This document shows positions 39,804 to 52,173 of a DNA stretch of 53,922 bases, in pieces; position 1 is the first letter of the stretch; each line of letters opens with the position of its first letter. A model generated the notes under the pieces. It had not been told where the DNA came from. It made no database searches and worked only from the letters and a program-made list of their open reading frames with translations. Source of the stretch: Aquabacterium sp. (GTDB lineage: Bacteria > Pseudomonadota > Gammaproteobacteria > Burkholderiales > Burkholderiaceae_C); the NCBI RefSeq assembly GCF_014378415.1, contig NZ_JACMNS010000150.1:1-53922 (forward strand). Reading direction: 5' to 3'. Made by a program: the position numbers and the translations under genes.

Positions 39804-40976
39804 ATGTTCTCTGTAGATATCTTCAGTTGCTATGCGGTGGCGGGTGTCGGTTCCCTGGTGGGGCTGGGCCTGATCTCGCTCATTCAGACCGAGCAGCCGC
39901 GCGTGTCCTACGCGCTGTTCTTGTACCGCTGCGCCTTCATCTGCCTGGCTGCTTTGGGGGGAGTCATCTTCGCCCCGCCAGATTTGATCCCTTGGGTGAC
40001 CAAGGCCGCCATCGGTTTTGCGGGCATGGGCGTGACCTTGCTGGCCTGGGCCTTCAGGCAACTGAACGGACGCCGCACGCCACCCTGGCTGGGCACATTC
40101 ATCACCGTGGCCGTGGGCGCGGGCCTGTGGGGCTTTGCCTTTGGCAGCGATGAAGTCTATGTGCGGGCGGTTGGCATTGGCTTCACCGTGGTGAGCCTGG
40201 GCATGGCGCTTGACCAGGGCTGGCTGATTTTGCGCAGCGCGCGTGTCAATGCCAGCGAGTTGACCTTGTTGCTTGTGGCCGGCGGCTTTGCCCTGCACTG
40301 GGTCTTCTTCCTGGCCAATGTGCTGACCGTGCCGGGGCCTTATCCACCGCATTGGCTGCACAGCCCCCAATGGTTGTTGCCGATCAGCGGCATCAGTTTT
40401 GCGCTGCTGCCCCTGGCGGTCGCTTCGGTCGTGTTCGCCATCATCAACGACCGCTTGAACCAGCAACTGCGCGCGCGCGCCTTGTCTGACGAGTTGACGG
40501 GCGCCTTGTCGCGCCGGGGCTTGCGCGAATTGGGCGAACGCATGCTGGCGATGCAGGAGCACCAACCCAGCCTGGTGGCGGTGCTCATGCTGGACGTTGA
40601 CTTCTTTAAAGCGGTGAACGACCGATATGGTCACTTGATCGGCGACGATGTGCTAAAGCACATCACCCACGTGGTGCGCGAACGCCTGCGCGAAGACGCC
40701 TTGCTGGCCCGCTATGGCGGTGAAGAGTTCACCATCTTGCTGCCCGTGCACACCATGCAGGAGGCCCATGGCGTGGCCGAGCGCCTGCGCCATGCCATCG
40801 AATCGACCCCTTGCGAAACCAAGGTGGGACCGATCCGGGTCACCATCAGCATCGGGGTGAGCTTTCACTGCCCCAACAGCTCGCTGGAAGAAGACCTGTC
40901 GCGCGCCGATGTGCGCCTGTTCGAGGCCAAGCAAAACGGCCGCAATCGCGTGGTTTTTGGCGACAACGATTGTTGA
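39804..40976 (+). CDS. Membrane-bound GGDEF diguanylate cyclase
   Basis: N-terminal TM segments; DELTGALSRRGL, REDALLARYGGEEFTILLP. Confidence 0.9.
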   Translation: MFSVDIFSCYAVAGVGSLVGLGLISLIQTEQPRVSYALFLYRCAFICLAALGGVIFAPPDLIPWVTKAAIGFAGMGVTLLAWAFRQLNGRRTPPWLGTFITVAVGAGLWGFAFGSDEVYVRAVGIGFTVVSLGMALDQGWLILRSARVNASELTLLLVAGGFALHWVFFLANVLTVPGPYPPHWLHSPQWLLPISGISFALLPLAVASVVFAIINDRLNQQLRARALSDELTGALSRRGLRELGERMLAMQEHQPSLVAVLMLDVDFFKAVNDRYGHLIGDDVLKHITHVVRERLREDALLARYGGEEFTILLPVHTMQEAHGVAERLRHAIESTPCETKVGPIRVTISIGVSFHCPNSSLEEDLSRADVRLFEAKQNGRNRVVFGDNDC

Positions 40977-41006
40977 TCTGCATCAAGGTTGAGATGGCGT
41001 TCAGAC

Positions 41007-41034
41007 CTTGAAATGGGGTCAGGGCGCCCCATCT
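41007..41034 (+). promoter_or_regulatory. Sigma-32 (RpoH) heat-shock promoter of clpB
   Basis: CTTGAA (41007-41012) - 14 nt - CCCCATCT (41027-41034), ~50 bp upstream of the clpB ATG. Confidence 0.85.
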
Positions 41035-41080
41035 GCGTGAGCAATCGGCCTATCCATGACGGGCCCCAAAGGATTGCCCC

Positions 41081-43675
<2,595 letters not shown>

Positions 43676-43791
43676 TTTAGTTGAGCACCCCCTTAATCAA
43701 GGGGGTGTCGCGACCTGAAAACATTGTAAAAATACATTGCTGAGCTTCAGCGCAGATGTTTGTCTTTTTTGCATTCCTTCAGGGAGATTTC

Positions 43792-44754
43792 ATGAACCGT
43801 CTTTCAATGACGGCAGTCGCTTGCGCGCTTGCCTTGTCCGCTACCACGTCTTTCGCGGCGTCCTCGGCGTCAGCCTCCATCCAGAACTTGCAGTTCCAGA
43901 TTTTTGACCTGATGCCCGCTGATGGCGTGGCGAACTACTACAAGACGACCAACCTCGGCATCAACCTGTCCGTTTCAGCTTCCGATGGCAGCACCGGCAG
44001 CACTGAAAGCCATTCGTACAGCCGAAGCACTGGCTTGTTCACGTTCAGCAAGAACACCAGCGCGGATGTTGATGTGAGCCAAGCCCAGGCTTCCCTGTTG
44101 GCGAGCGGCATGACTGTGTCCGGCTCTGCCAATGGCGCTCAAACCTCGTTCAGCGGCTCCCTTCAGAGCAACAGCAACAACAGCTGGCCTTACTACTACA
44201 ACGGCACGCTAACGTTGTCGGCCCACTCCGTGTTGATCGTGACCGCCGATGCTTTGGTTCAGGCCGCCGCCTCCAACGGACAGGCTTGCGGCAACTACTA
44301 CTACTGCGGCTCCACGGAGCAAGCCAGTGCTTCCGCTTTCATGAACCTGTCCTACAGCGTGGCAGGACAGGCGGGTTCCACCTCGGGCTCTTCAACCAAC
44401 AACTTGAGTCTCAGCGCCGCGGCCCGCGGTGAATACACCTACCAAAGCTACCGGGGTTACGACTGGAGTCAGCCGGATTGGTACAACCACCCCATCTACG
44501 AAAACATCACCGTGCCGAAGTCGGATCAGACGCTTGAGCAGAGCGGCAAGTTCTATGCGGTGTTCACCAACATTTCGGACACCGAACAGCTGGCCAATTT
44601 TAACCTGGGTGTTTCCGTCAATGGCAGTGCGTCGACTGGCTTGCTTCGGGCCGCCGTTTTGCCCTCTGCTGTTCCGGAAGCAAACGGCCTGGCATTGGCC
44701 GCTGTCGGCTTGATGACCGCTGGTTTGATGATGCGTCGGCGCCGCCAAGGCTGA
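43792..44754 (+). CDS. Secreted Ser/Asn/Tyr-rich protein with PEP-CTERM-like C-terminal sorting signal
   Basis: Signal peptide ALALSATTSFAA; C-terminus VPEANGLALAAVGLMTAGLMMRRRRQG (motif-TM-basic tail). Confidence 0.78.
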   Translation: MNRLSMTAVACALALSATTSFAASSASASIQNLQFQIFDLMPADGVANYYKTTNLGINLSVSASDGSTGSTESHSYSRSTGLFTFSKNTSADVDVSQAQASLLASGMTVSGSANGAQTSFSGSLQSNSNNSWPYYYNGTLTLSAHSVLIVTADALVQAAASNGQACGNYYYCGSTEQASASAFMNLSYSVAGQAGSTSGSSTNNLSLSAAARGEYTYQSYRGYDWSQPDWYNHPIYENITVPKSDQTLEQSGKFYAVFTNISDTEQLANFNLGVSVNGSASTGLLRAAVLPSAVPEANGLALAAVGLMTAGLMMRRRRQG

Positions 44755-44776
44755 CCTGACCATCCTGCGTCATCTG

Positions 44777-44804
44777 AAAGCCACCTTCGGGTGGCTTTTT
44801 TTTT
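44777..44804 (+). terminator. Rho-independent terminator
   Basis: AAAGCCACC-TTCG-GGTGGC followed by a T9 run. Confidence 0.92.
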
Positions 44805-44814
44805 GCGAGCGCCT

Positions 44815-44976
44815 TCAACTCGAATCGACTCGCACCGGCCAGCGCCAGGTTTGACCAATGGCCAGCGCCTCGTCCGTCAATTGAAAGGTGCCCCAGTGCA
44901 CCGCCATCGCCCGTTTGCACCCCAGGTCCTTGAAGATCTGCACCGACTCGGCCGGGTTGACGTGCGGGTTCTTCAT
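44815..44976 (-). pseudogene. C-terminal remnant of an MBL-fold metallo-hydrolase (NAPE-PLD/RomA-like)
   Basis: Minus strand encodes MKNPHVNPAESVQIFKDLGCKRAMAVHWGTFQLTDEALAIGQTWRWPVRVDSS*; the HVNPxEAVxxxxDLGxxxxxxxHWGTFxLTDE pattern is the family C-terminus, and no catalytic HxHxDH half is present before the fumarase stop. Confidence 0.75.
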
Positions 44977-45025
44977 GGGGCCACGAACGCTTGCCGGGGC
45001 GGTGATCAGCGTGAGGGCTGCCGCA

Positions 45026-46552
45026 TCAGGCCACGTTGACGGGGATGTTGGCGATCTTGGCCTGCCATGCCTTGGGGCCGGTGATGTGGACGCTGGTGCC
45101 GCCCGAATCCACCGCCACCGTCACCGGCATGTCGGTCACGTCGAACTCGTAGATGGCTTCCATGCCCAGGTCGGCAAAGCCCACGACTTGGGCGGTCTTG
45201 ATGGCCTTGGACACCAAGTAGGCGGCGCCGCCCACGGCCATCAGGTAGGCCGATTTGTGGTTCTTGATCGATTCGATGGCGACGGGGCCACGCTCGGCCT
45301 TGCCGATCATCGCGATCAGGCCGGTCTGGGACAGCATCATGTCGGTGAAGCCGTCCATGCGCGTGGCCGTGGTCGGGCCGGCGGGGCCAACCGCTTCATC
45401 GCGCACCGGATCAACCGGACCCACGTAATAGATGACGCGGTTGGTGAAATCAACCGGCAGCGACTCGCCCTTGGCCAGCATGTCCTGGATGCGCTTGTGC
45501 GCCGCGTCGCGACCGGTCAGCATCTTGCCGTTCAGCAGCAAGGTGTCACCCGGCTTCCAGGAGGCCACTTCGGCCTTGGTCAGCGTGTTCAGGTCAACGC
45601 GCTTGCTCTTGTTGTAGTCGGGCGCCCAGTGCACGTTGGGCCACAGGTCGAGGCTGGGCGGCGTCAGGTAAGACGGGCCGCTGCCATCCAGCACAAAGTG
45701 CGCGTGGCGGGTGGCTGCGCAGTTGGGGATCATGGCCACGGGCTTGGAGGCCGCGTGCGTGGGGTAGGTCTTGATCTTGACGTCGAGCACGGTGGTCAGG
45801 CCACCCAGGCCTTGCGCGCCAATGCCCAGGGCGTTGACCTTTTCATACAGCTCGATGCGCATCTCTTCCAGCTTGTCCTTGGGGCCGCGCTCCAGCAGGT
45901 CGTGCATGTCGATGTCGTCCATCAACGATTCTTTGGCCAGCAACACGGCTTTCTCGGCCGTGCCGCCCACGCCCAAACCCAGCATGCCCGGGGGGCACCA
46001 GCCCGCGCCCATGGTCGGCACCGTCTTGAGTACCCAGTCGACGATGTTGTCGCCCGGGTTCATCATGATCATTTTGCTTTTGTTCTCGGAGCCACCACCC
46101 TTGGCAGCCACGGTCACGTCCACCATGTTGCCCGGCACCACCTCCATGAAGATCACGGCGGGGGTGTTGTCCTTGGTGTTCTTGCGAGCGAAGATCGGGT
46201 CGTCCAGCACCGAGGCGCGCAGCACGTTGTCGGGGTTCAGGTAGCCCTTGCGCACGCCCGCATTGATCGCGTCGGCGATGCTGCCTTTGCCGAAGCCTTC
46301 CCACTTCACGTCCATCCCGATCTTCAGAAAGACGTTGATGATGCCGGTGTCCTGGCAGATGGGGCGCTTGCCCTCGGCGCACATGCGGCTGTTGGTCAGG
46401 ATCTGCGCGATCGCGTCCTTCGCGGCGACGCTTTGTTCGCGCTCGTAGGCGCGGGCCAAGTGGGCAATGTAGTCGGCCGGGTGGTAGTAGCTGATGTACT
46501 GCAGGGCGGCGGCGACGCTTTCAACGAGATCGTCGTGGTGAATGGTGGTCAT
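45026..46552 (-). CDS. Fumarate hydratase, class I
   Basis: 508 aa; CQDTGIINVFLKIG, AKGGGSENKSKM, GWCPPGMLGLGVGGTAEKA. Confidence 0.95.
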   Translation of the reverse strand: MTTIHHDDLVESVAAALQYISYYHPADYIAHLARAYEREQSVAAKDAIAQILTNSRMCAEGKRPICQDTGIINVFLKIGMDVKWEGFGKGSIADAINAGVRKGYLNPDNVLRASVLDDPIFARKNTKDNTPAVIFMEVVPGNMVDVTVAAKGGGSENKSKMIMMNPGDNIVDWVLKTVPTMGAGWCPPGMLGLGVGGTAEKAVLLAKESLMDDIDMHDLLERGPKDKLEEMRIELYEKVNALGIGAQGLGGLTTVLDVKIKTYPTHAASKPVAMIPNCAATRHAHFVLDGSGPSYLTPPSLDLWPNVHWAPDYNKSKRVDLNTLTKAEVASWKPGDTLLLNGKMLTGRDAAHKRIQDMLAKGESLPVDFTNRVIYYVGPVDPVRDEAVGPAGPTTATRMDGFTDMMLSQTGLIAMIGKAERGPVAIESIKNHKSAYLMAVGGAAYLVSKAIKTAQVVGFADLGMEAIYEFDVTDMPVTVAVDSGGTSVHITGPKAWQAKIANIPVNVA

Positions 46553-46693
46553 GATGGGGCCGATTCTTGGCAGACAGGGAATCCCACGATTTTACCGTTT
46601 GATCCGTGCTGCCGCCGGGCAAACTCAGCTGCCTGCGGCATTCTCACGAGCCAATCAAGAACTGTTCTCAATCGCTGTCAATGGCGAGCCATC

Positions 46694-47284
46694 TCAGTGA
46701 TTGTCCGGCTTGCTCAGCAAGCGATCCGTGGCGGCAATGGCCAACGCCGACAACAAAAACACGATGTGAATCACCGTCTGGGATATCAGCGCCTTTTCTG
46801 AATAGTTCTCAGCGTTGATGAAGGTTTTGAGCAGGTGGATCGATGAAATTCCGATGATCGCCGTGGCCAATTTCACCTTCAGCACCGACGCATTCACATG
46901 GCTCAGCCATTCAGGCTGGTCGGGGTGGTTTTCAAGGTTCATGCGTGACACGAAAGTCTCGTATCCGCCAATGATCACCATGATCAGCAGATTGGAGATC
47001 ATCACCACGTCGATCAGGCCCAGCACCACCAGCATGATGGTGGTCTCCGTCAGGTGCGTGGGCACGGCAACGGCCTGCTGGCCGGTGGCGGCAAAAATGA
47101 TCTGCAGGGCTTCCTGATTGCCAAAAGCGGCCTGCACCAGGTGCACCAGCTCCACCCAGAAGTGCACCACGTACACGCCTTGCGCCAGGATCAGGCCCAA
47201 GTAAAGCGGCAGCTGCAGCCAGCGGCTGGCAAATATCCAGTTGGGCAAATGGCGCATTTTGTTCTTGTTGGGCGACTGACTCAT
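46694..47284 (-). CDS. YqhA/TIGR00645 family membrane protein
   Basis: [65 protein letters not shown]. Confidence 0.88.
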   Translation of the reverse strand: MSQSPNKNKMRHLPNWIFASRWLQLPLYLGLILAQGVYVVHFWVELVHLVQAAFGNQEALQIIFAATGQQAVAVPTHLTETTIMLVVLGLIDVVMISNLLIMVIIGGYETFVSRMNLENHPDQPEWLSHVNASVLKVKLATAIIGISSIHLLKTFINAENYSEKALISQTVIHIVFLLSALAIAATDRLLSKPDNH

Positions 47285-47389
47285 GAAGGCCTTAAGGGAT
47301 AGTCCAAAGCCCTAAATTCTAGAGGTACGCGCGTGGTTTTGTTCTGGTAAGGTCTCAAAGTATGCATGTGGACACTTCGGAGCAATGCC

Positions 47390-49375
47390 ATGACGACAGC
47401 AGCTAACAACACCTCCACCACCCCCAGCCACTACCCGGTGCCGCCCGCATTTGCCCAAAGCGCGCACATCGGCAGCCGCGAGGCCTATGACCAGTTGTGC
47501 GCCGAGGCGAACGCCGACCACGCTGGCTACTGGGCCCGGTTGGCCCGCGAATTTCTCTCCTGGAAAAAGCCCTTCACACAAGCGCTGGACGACAGCCAGG
47601 CCCCCTTCTACAAGTGGTTTGACGACGGCCTGCTGAACGTCTCCTACAACTGCCTGGACCGCCACGTCGAGGCCGGCCTGGGCAGCAAGGTCGCCATCAT
47701 TTTTGAGTCCGACGATGGCAAGGTCGCCCGCGTCACCTACAGCGAGTTGCTGGAGCGCGTCTGCCGCCTGGCCAATGTGCTGAAGGCGCAAGGCGTCCAA
47801 AAGGGCGACCGCGTCGTCATCTACCTGCCCATGTCGGTCGAAGGCGTGGTGGCCATGCAGGCCTGCGCGCGCATCGGCGCCACACACTCGGTGGTGTTTG
47901 GTGGCTTCTCGGCGCAAAGCCTGCGCGACCGCATTGAAGGTGCAGGCGCCGTGCTCGTCATCACGGCCGACGAGCAAATGCGCGGTGGCAAAAGCCTGCC
48001 GCTCAAGGCCATCGTTGATGAAGCCTTGGCCATGGAAGGCAGCGCCAGCGTTCGCCAGGTCATCGTCTACCAACGCACGGGTGGCAAGGTGGCTTTTCAG
48101 GCCGGACGTGACCTGTGGCTGCACGAAGTCGTGGCCGCGCAACCCACCACTTGCGAGCCCGAATGGGTCGGCGCCGAGCATCCCCTGTTCTTGCTCTACA
48201 CCTCGGGCTCCACCGGCAAGCCCAAGGGCGTGCAGCACGCTAGCGGCGGTTATCTGCTGCACGCTGCCCTGACCACCAAGTGGACCTTCGACATCAAACC
48301 CGAAGATGTGTTCTGGTGCACCGCCGACATCGGCTGGGTCACGGGCCACACCTACGTCACCTACGGTCCCTTGGCCATCGCCGCCACGCAAATAGTCTTT
48401 GAAGGCGTGCCCACCTACCCGGACGCAGCGCGCTTCTGGCGCATGATCGAGGCGCACAAGGTCACGGTGTTCTACACCGCACCCACGGCCATCCGCGCCC
48501 TCATCAAGGCGGCAGAAACCACGCCCGCCGTGCATCCGCGCAATTTCGATTTAAGCAGCCTGCGCCTTCTGGGTTCGGTGGGCGAGCCCATCAACCCCGC
48601 GGCCTGGGAGTGGTACCACCGCGAGATCGGTGGCGGCCGCTGCCCCATCGTCGACACCTTCTGGCAAACCGAAACCGGTGGTCACATGATCACGCCTTTG
48701 CCCGGCGCCCACGCGCTGACCCCAGGCTCGTGCAGCCTGCCTTTCCCCGGCATCGATGCGGCCGTGGTGGATGAAACCGGCAAGGAATTGCCGTGGGGCC
48801 AGGGCGGCTTGCTGGTGGTGCGCAAACCCTGGCCATCCATGATCCGCGCCATCTGGGGCGACCCAGAACGCTTCAAGACCAGTTACTTCCCTGCAGAGTT
48901 CGGCGGCGAGTACTACCTGGCTGGCGACGGTGCCATCCGTGATGTCGACACCGGTTACTTCACCATCACCGGCCGCATCGACGATGTGTTGAACGTGTCG
49001 GGCCACCGCATGGGCACCATGGAAATCGAGTCCGCGCTGGTGTCACACCCCCTGGTGGCCGAAGCGGCCGTGGTGGGCCGCCCGGACGATCTGACCGGTG
49101 AGGCCATTTGCGCCTTCGTGGTCCTCAAGCGCACACGTCCCACGGGCGACGAGGCCAAGCAGATCGCCAACGAGTTGCGCACCCATGTGGGCCAGCAGAT
49201 CGGCGCCATCGCCAAGCCCAAGGACATCCGTTTTGGTGACAACCTGCCCAAGACCCGGTCCGGCAAGATCATGCGGCGCTTGTTGCGCGTGGTGGCCAAA
49301 GGTGAGAAGGTGACCCAGGACACCAGCACCTTGGAAAACCCGGCCATCCTGGATCAGTTGGCCGAAACAAATTGA
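47390..49375 (+). CDS. acs: Acetyl-CoA synthetase (or closely related acyl-CoA synthetase)
   Basis: [65 protein letters not shown]. Confidence 0.93.
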   Translation: MTTAANNTSTTPSHYPVPPAFAQSAHIGSREAYDQLCAEANADHAGYWARLAREFLSWKKPFTQALDDSQAPFYKWFDDGLLNVSYNCLDRHVEAGLGSKVAIIFESDDGKVARVTYSELLERVCRLANVLKAQGVQKGDRVVIYLPMSVEGVVAMQACARIGATHSVVFGGFSAQSLRDRIEGAGAVLVITADEQMRGGKSLPLKAIVDEALAMEGSASVRQVIVYQRTGGKVAFQAGRDLWLHEVVAAQPTTCEPEWVGAEHPLFLLYTSGSTGKPKGVQHASGGYLLHAALTTKWTFDIKPEDVFWCTADIGWVTGHTYVTYGPLAIAATQIVFEGVPTYPDAARFWRMIEAHKVTVFYTAPTAIRALIKAAETTPAVHPRNFDLSSLRLLGSVGEPINPAAWEWYHREIGGGRCPIVDTFWQTETGGHMITPLPGAHALTPGSCSLPFPGIDAAVVDETGKELPWGQGGLLVVRKPWPSMIRAIWGDPERFKTSYFPAEFGGEYYLAGDGAIRDVDTGYFTITGRIDDVLNVSGHRMGTMEIESALVSHPLVAEAAVVGRPDDLTGEAICAFVVLKRTRPTGDEAKQIANELRTHVGQQIGAIAKPKDIRFGDNLPKTRSGKIMRRLLRVVAKGEKVTQDTSTLENPAILDQLAETN

Positions 49376-49467
49376 ATCGCGGTTGACCACTGGATGCCTT
49401 GACGCGTGTTGTTTTTCACAAATAAAAGCCGGTACTAGCATTCCCCCTCATTACAAATCGACACGAC

Positions 49468-49486
49468 CCCCCCTAGATTGGGGGGT
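49468..49486. promoter_or_regulatory. C-run/G-run palindrome upstream of the MFS gene (candidate operator)
   Basis: CCCCCCCTAGATTGGGGGGT ~50-70 bp upstream of the start codon. Confidence 0.4.
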
Positions 49487-49533
49487 GCAAAGCTCACGAG
49501 AGCTGCGATTTTCTAAAGAAGAGGAGATAAACC

Positions 49534-51381
49534 ATGGCTTCAAGCACAGTGGCATCCGCGCCACCCATGACCAAGGAGGAAAGAAAAGTCATCTTTGCCT
49601 CCAGTCTGGGCACGGTTTTCGAGTGGTACGACTTCTACCTTTACGGCTCCCTGGCGGCCATCATCGCCAAGCAGTTCTTCACCGGGCTGGACCCTACGTC
49701 AGGCTTCATCTTCGCGCTGCTGGCCTTTGCCGCCGGCTTCATCGTGCGGCCGTTCGGCGCCCTGGTCTTTGGCCGTTTGGGCGACATGATCGGGCGCAAG
49801 TACACCTTCCTGGTCACCATCTTATTGATGGGCGCGTCCACCTTCATCGTGGGCATTTTGCCCAATTACGCCTCTATTGGCGTGGCCGCTCCGATCATCC
49901 TGATCGTCTTGCGGCTGTTGCAAGGCCTGGCCCTGGGTGGTGAATACGGTGGTGCTGCCACCTACGTGGCCGAGCATGCGCCTCACGGCCGGCGTGGCGC
50001 CTACACGGCCTGGATCCAGACCACGGCCACGATGGGTTTGTTCCTATCGTTGCTGGTGATCCTGGGCACACGCACTTACTTCGGCGAAGAGGCTTTCGGC
50101 GATTGGGCCTGGCGCATTCCCTTCCTGGTGTCGCTTGCCTTACTGGGCGTCAGCGTCTGGATCCGTCTGAGCATGAACGAAAGCCCGGCTTTCCAGAAGA
50201 TGAAGGCCGAAGGCAAGACGTCCAAGGCGCCTTTGTCGGAATCCTTCGGGCAGTGGGGCAACCTCAAAATCGTGATCCTGGCGTTGTTCGGTCTGGTCGC
50301 GGGTCAGGCGGTGGTTTGGTACACCGGGCAGTTCTATGCCTTGTTCTTCCTGACGCAGACGCTCAAGGTGGACGGCGCCACGGCCAACATCATGATCGCG
50401 ATAGCGCTGCTGATTGGCACGCCCTTCTTCGTCGTGTTTGGCACGCTGTCCGACAAGATTGGCCGCAAACCCATCATCCTGGCGGGTTGCCTGATCGCGG
50501 CCTTGACCTACTTTCCCCTGTTCAAAGCTTTGACTGAGGCCGCGAACCCCTTGTTGGCCCAGGCCCAAGCCACAGCCCCAGTGACGGTCACCGCTGATCC
50601 CAAGGAGTGCTCGTTCCAGTTCAACCCGACGGGCACGTCCAAGTTCACCAGTTCCTGCGACATCGCCAAGCAGTACCTGGCGAGCAACTCGGTGAACTAC
50701 GAGAACCTGGACGCGCCTGCCGGTACCCCGGCCGTGATCAAGGTGGGCGAAACGCTCATCAACGTGTACAGCCCCGCCAAGGTGACCGAGTCAGACATCG
50801 CTACCGCGAAGGAGGCCGCGATCAAAGGCAAGGACATTGCGGCCAAGAAGCTGGAGGACCTGAAGGCCACCGGTGCCAGCGGCAAGGAGTTTGATGACAA
50901 GCTCAAGGCGGCTGAAAAGGACGCTAAGGAGTCTGGCGCCACCTTGGCCGCGTTTGACAAGGGCGCCAAAGCCGCGGCCGTCAAGGTGATCGATGGCCAG
51001 TTCAAGAAGGCGGTGGGCGGGGCGCTCAAGACGGCGGGTTACCCACCCAAGGCCGACCCTGAGAAGATGAACAAGCCCTTGATCGTGGCCATCCTGTCTG
51101 TGCTGGTGATTTACGTGACCATGGTCTATGGGCCAATCGCGGCCATGCTGGTCGAGATGTTCCCCACGCGCATTCGCTACACCTCGATGAGCTTGCCGTA
51201 CCACATCGGCAATGGCTGGTTTGGCGGCTTGTTGCCCACCACCGCTTTTGCGATCGTGGCGCAAACGGGCAACATCTACAACGGCCTGTGGTACCCGGTC
51301 ATCATCGCCAGTGCCACCTTCGTGATCGGCTTGCTGTTCATACGAGAGACCAAGGACGTGGACATCTACGCCAACGATTGA
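49534..51381 (+). CDS. MFS transporter (metabolite:H+ symporter-like) with a large extramembrane insert
   Basis: FEWYDFYLYGSLA, GRLGDMIGRKYTF, GGEYGGAATYVAEHAP; insert ~aa 335-510 before the C-terminal TMs. Confidence 0.9.
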   Translation: MASSTVASAPPMTKEERKVIFASSLGTVFEWYDFYLYGSLAAIIAKQFFTGLDPTSGFIFALLAFAAGFIVRPFGALVFGRLGDMIGRKYTFLVTILLMGASTFIVGILPNYASIGVAAPIILIVLRLLQGLALGGEYGGAATYVAEHAPHGRRGAYTAWIQTTATMGLFLSLLVILGTRTYFGEEAFGDWAWRIPFLVSLALLGVSVWIRLSMNESPAFQKMKAEGKTSKAPLSESFGQWGNLKIVILALFGLVAGQAVVWYTGQFYALFFLTQTLKVDGATANIMIAIALLIGTPFFVVFGTLSDKIGRKPIILAGCLIAALTYFPLFKALTEAANPLLAQAQATAPVTVTADPKECSFQFNPTGTSKFTSSCDIAKQYLASNSVNYENLDAPAGTPAVIKVGETLINVYSPAKVTESDIATAKEAAIKGKDIAAKKLEDLKATGASGKEFDDKLKAAEKDAKESGATLAAFDKGAKAAAVKVIDGQFKKAVGGALKTAGYPPKADPEKMNKPLIVAILSVLVIYVTMVYGPIAAMLVEMFPTRIRYTSMSLPYHIGNGWFGGLLPTTAFAIVAQTGNIYNGLWYPVIIASATFVIGLLFIRETKDVDIYAND

Positions 51382-51414
51382 TTTTGAGGGTCTCGCTGGC
51401 GGTCATACGCCAGC

Positions 51415-51451
51415 AAAAAGCCCCGCATGGTCGCCATGCGGGGCTTTTTTT
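51415..51451. terminator. Bidirectional Rho-independent terminator between convergent MFS and cytochrome c genes
   Basis: AAAAAGCCCCGCATGG-tcg-CCATGCGGGGCTTTTTTT. Confidence 0.95.
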
Positions 51452-51469
51452 ATGGAAGGCGCGGTTGGC

Positions 51470-51784
51470 TTACTTGAGCGACAAGATCCACTTCACCAAT
51501 TGCTTGGCTTCGGCTTCATTGACTTGCGCATTGGCTGGCATGGCCATCGTGCCCCATACACCGCCACCGCCTTTGAGTACCTTTTGCACGAGCTTAGCTT
51601 CAGCGTCTTTTTGGCCTTTGTATTTCTTGGCCACATCCAGGTAGGCCGGGCCAACGATCTTTTTGTCCATGCCATGGCAGGCCATGCAGGCTTTTTTCTG
51701 GGCCAGTTCCTGGTTAGCCAGGGCAGGCGACAAGGCGGCCAAGGCGAGAGCAGTGCCAGCCAGCAACGAAGGGAGCAATTTCAT
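51470..51784 (-). CDS. Class I c-type cytochrome (c551/c552-like)
   Basis: Signal peptide, CMACH haem site, GTMAMPANAQV Met ligand region. Confidence 0.92.
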   Translation of the reverse strand: MKLLPSLLAGTALALAALSPALANQELAQKKACMACHGMDKKIVGPAYLDVAKKYKGQKDAEAKLVQKVLKGGGGVWGTMAMPANAQVNEAEAKQLVKWILSLK

Positions 51785-51893
51785 GGAGGGTCCTCGGGCA
51801 ATCTGTGAAGTAAAGTCTAAGCACTATCTTAGTAACGCGGACAGGCCTGGTGTCGGTTGACCGCAGCAGGATTATTTTTCAAAGGGGCTTCGC

Positions 51894-52151
51894 ATGTGGT
51901 TTATCGTGATCGGCGTGGTCATGCTGCTGATGAATTTTGCCGGCATTGGGCCCATCGGCGAGTGGACCTGGGCCGATCGCTGGTGGGCCATGTTGCTTCC
52001 TTTTGTGCTGGCCGCTGCCTGGTGGGCCTGGGCGGACGCCTCCGGCATGACCCAGCGCAAGGCCATGGACAAGGATGACGCCAAGCGAGTGGCGCGGCGC
52101 CAGAAGAGCATGGAGTCCCTGGGCCTGGGGCCCAAGAAGAAGAAACGTTGA
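51894..52151 (+). CDS. Small Trp-rich membrane protein (TIGR04438-like)
   Basis: 85 aa, 8 Trp (MWFIVIG..EWTWADRWWAM..AAWWAWADASG), Lys-rich tail. Confidence 0.8.
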   Translation: MWFIVIGVVMLLMNFAGIGPIGEWTWADRWWAMLLPFVLAAAWWAWADASGMTQRKAMDKDDAKRVARRQKSMESLGLGPKKKKR

Positions 52152-52173
52152 TCCGGCCCGCTCTGAAAGCCCA

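Noticed and set aside
43686-43707. Hairpin CACCCCCTT-AATC-AAGGGGGTG as clpB terminator
   Set aside because: Perfect stem but no T-run on either strand; kept only as part of the C/G palindrome observation.
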